A stretch of 24,611 nt of DNA from positions 1-24,611 of the forward strand of contig CALBJK010000140.1 in NCBI GenBank assembly GCA_937892695.1. Reading direction: 5' to 3'. Source of the DNA: an uncultured Prevotella sp. (lineage in GTDB: Bacteria > Bacteroidota > Bacteroidia > Bacteroidales > Bacteroidaceae). A program made the position numbers and the translations under genes. The notes under the pieces are model-generated. The model worked only from the letters and a program-made list of their open reading frames with translations, was not told the origin of the DNA and ran no database searches. Below are positions 24,548 through 24,611 of the stretch, one piece after another (position 1 is the stretch's first letter; the number at the start of each line of letters is the position of its first letter).

Positions 24548-24611
24548 ATGTCAGAAAATAATAATACATTATTGTCAAAACTTGATGGTTTAGTTTCGAG
24601 GTTTGAAGAGG
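24548..24611 (+). CDS. prfA: Peptide chain release factor 1, N-terminal end only (runs off the window)
   Basis: The first 21 codons read MSENNNTLLSKLDGLVSRFEE, which matches the start of Bacteroidota release factor 1 (N-terminal helix LLxKLDGLVxRFEE). Release factor 1 ends translation at UAA and UAG. The ATG is 7 nt after the preceding gene's stop codon, and the rest of the gene lies beyond the window. Confidence 0.8.
   Translation, partial: MSENNNTLLSKLDGLVSRFEE

Overview
The window looks like a chromosomal segment of a Bacteroidota genome, most likely Prevotella or a close relative. The basis is: glycan-utilisation lipoproteins of the SusC/D-locus type, three secreted proteins with C-terminal sorting domains of the type IX secretion system (T9SS), Bacteroidota-type -7 promoter boxes (TAnnTTTG) instead of E. 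coli-like -10 boxes, an Omp28-family protein, and Bacteroidota-like versions of PhoH, PurC, PurM, RadA and Pgk. Genus level is an inference; no rRNA or tRNA is present to confirm it.

Layout. (1) 1-3055, plus strand: the distal end of a polysaccharide-utilisation operon, with a GH30 glycosidase lipoprotein followed by a surface glycan-binding-like lipoprotein, closed by a hairpin terminator. (2) 3288-6826, minus strand: radA, queC and pgk, i.e. DNA repair, queuosine precursor synthesis and glycolysis. (3) 6895-9939, plus strand: a substrate-binding-protein-like lipoprotein 3 nt ahead of a large TPR protein. They are divergent from radA, and the lipoprotein promoter implies a leaderless or nearly leaderless mRNA. 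(4) 9940-10319: an intergenic region with two terminators and a cluster of palindromic repeats. (5) 10320-18413: an island of three T9SS-exported proteins, two on the minus strand (a predicted seven-repeat propeller/FN3/jelly-roll protein and a YD-like repeat protein) and one divergent Omp28-family protein on the plus strand. (6) 18414-19235: a truncated IS1380-family transposase and non-coding DNA. (7) 19236-24611, plus strand: the housekeeping run phoH, purC, menG/ubiE, aroE, purM, a small membrane protein and the start of prfA.

How the genes work together. The GH30 enzyme and its partner lipoprotein would bind and cut a beta-glucan-like polysaccharide at or near the cell surface. The T9SS island supplies extracellular or surface-attached proteins. 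Two of its members share the same beta-sandwich module (two copies in one, one in the other), which suggests a common ligand or evolutionary origin. The last block makes purines, menaquinone and shikimate-pathway intermediates next to a translation termination factor.

I found no CRISPR array, phage, toxin-antitoxin or obvious defence system. The less ordinary parts are the T9SS island, the lipoprotein/TPR pair, the palindromic repeat cluster at 10092-10176, the inverted repeat around the phoH promoter, and the long inverted repeat between purC and menG.
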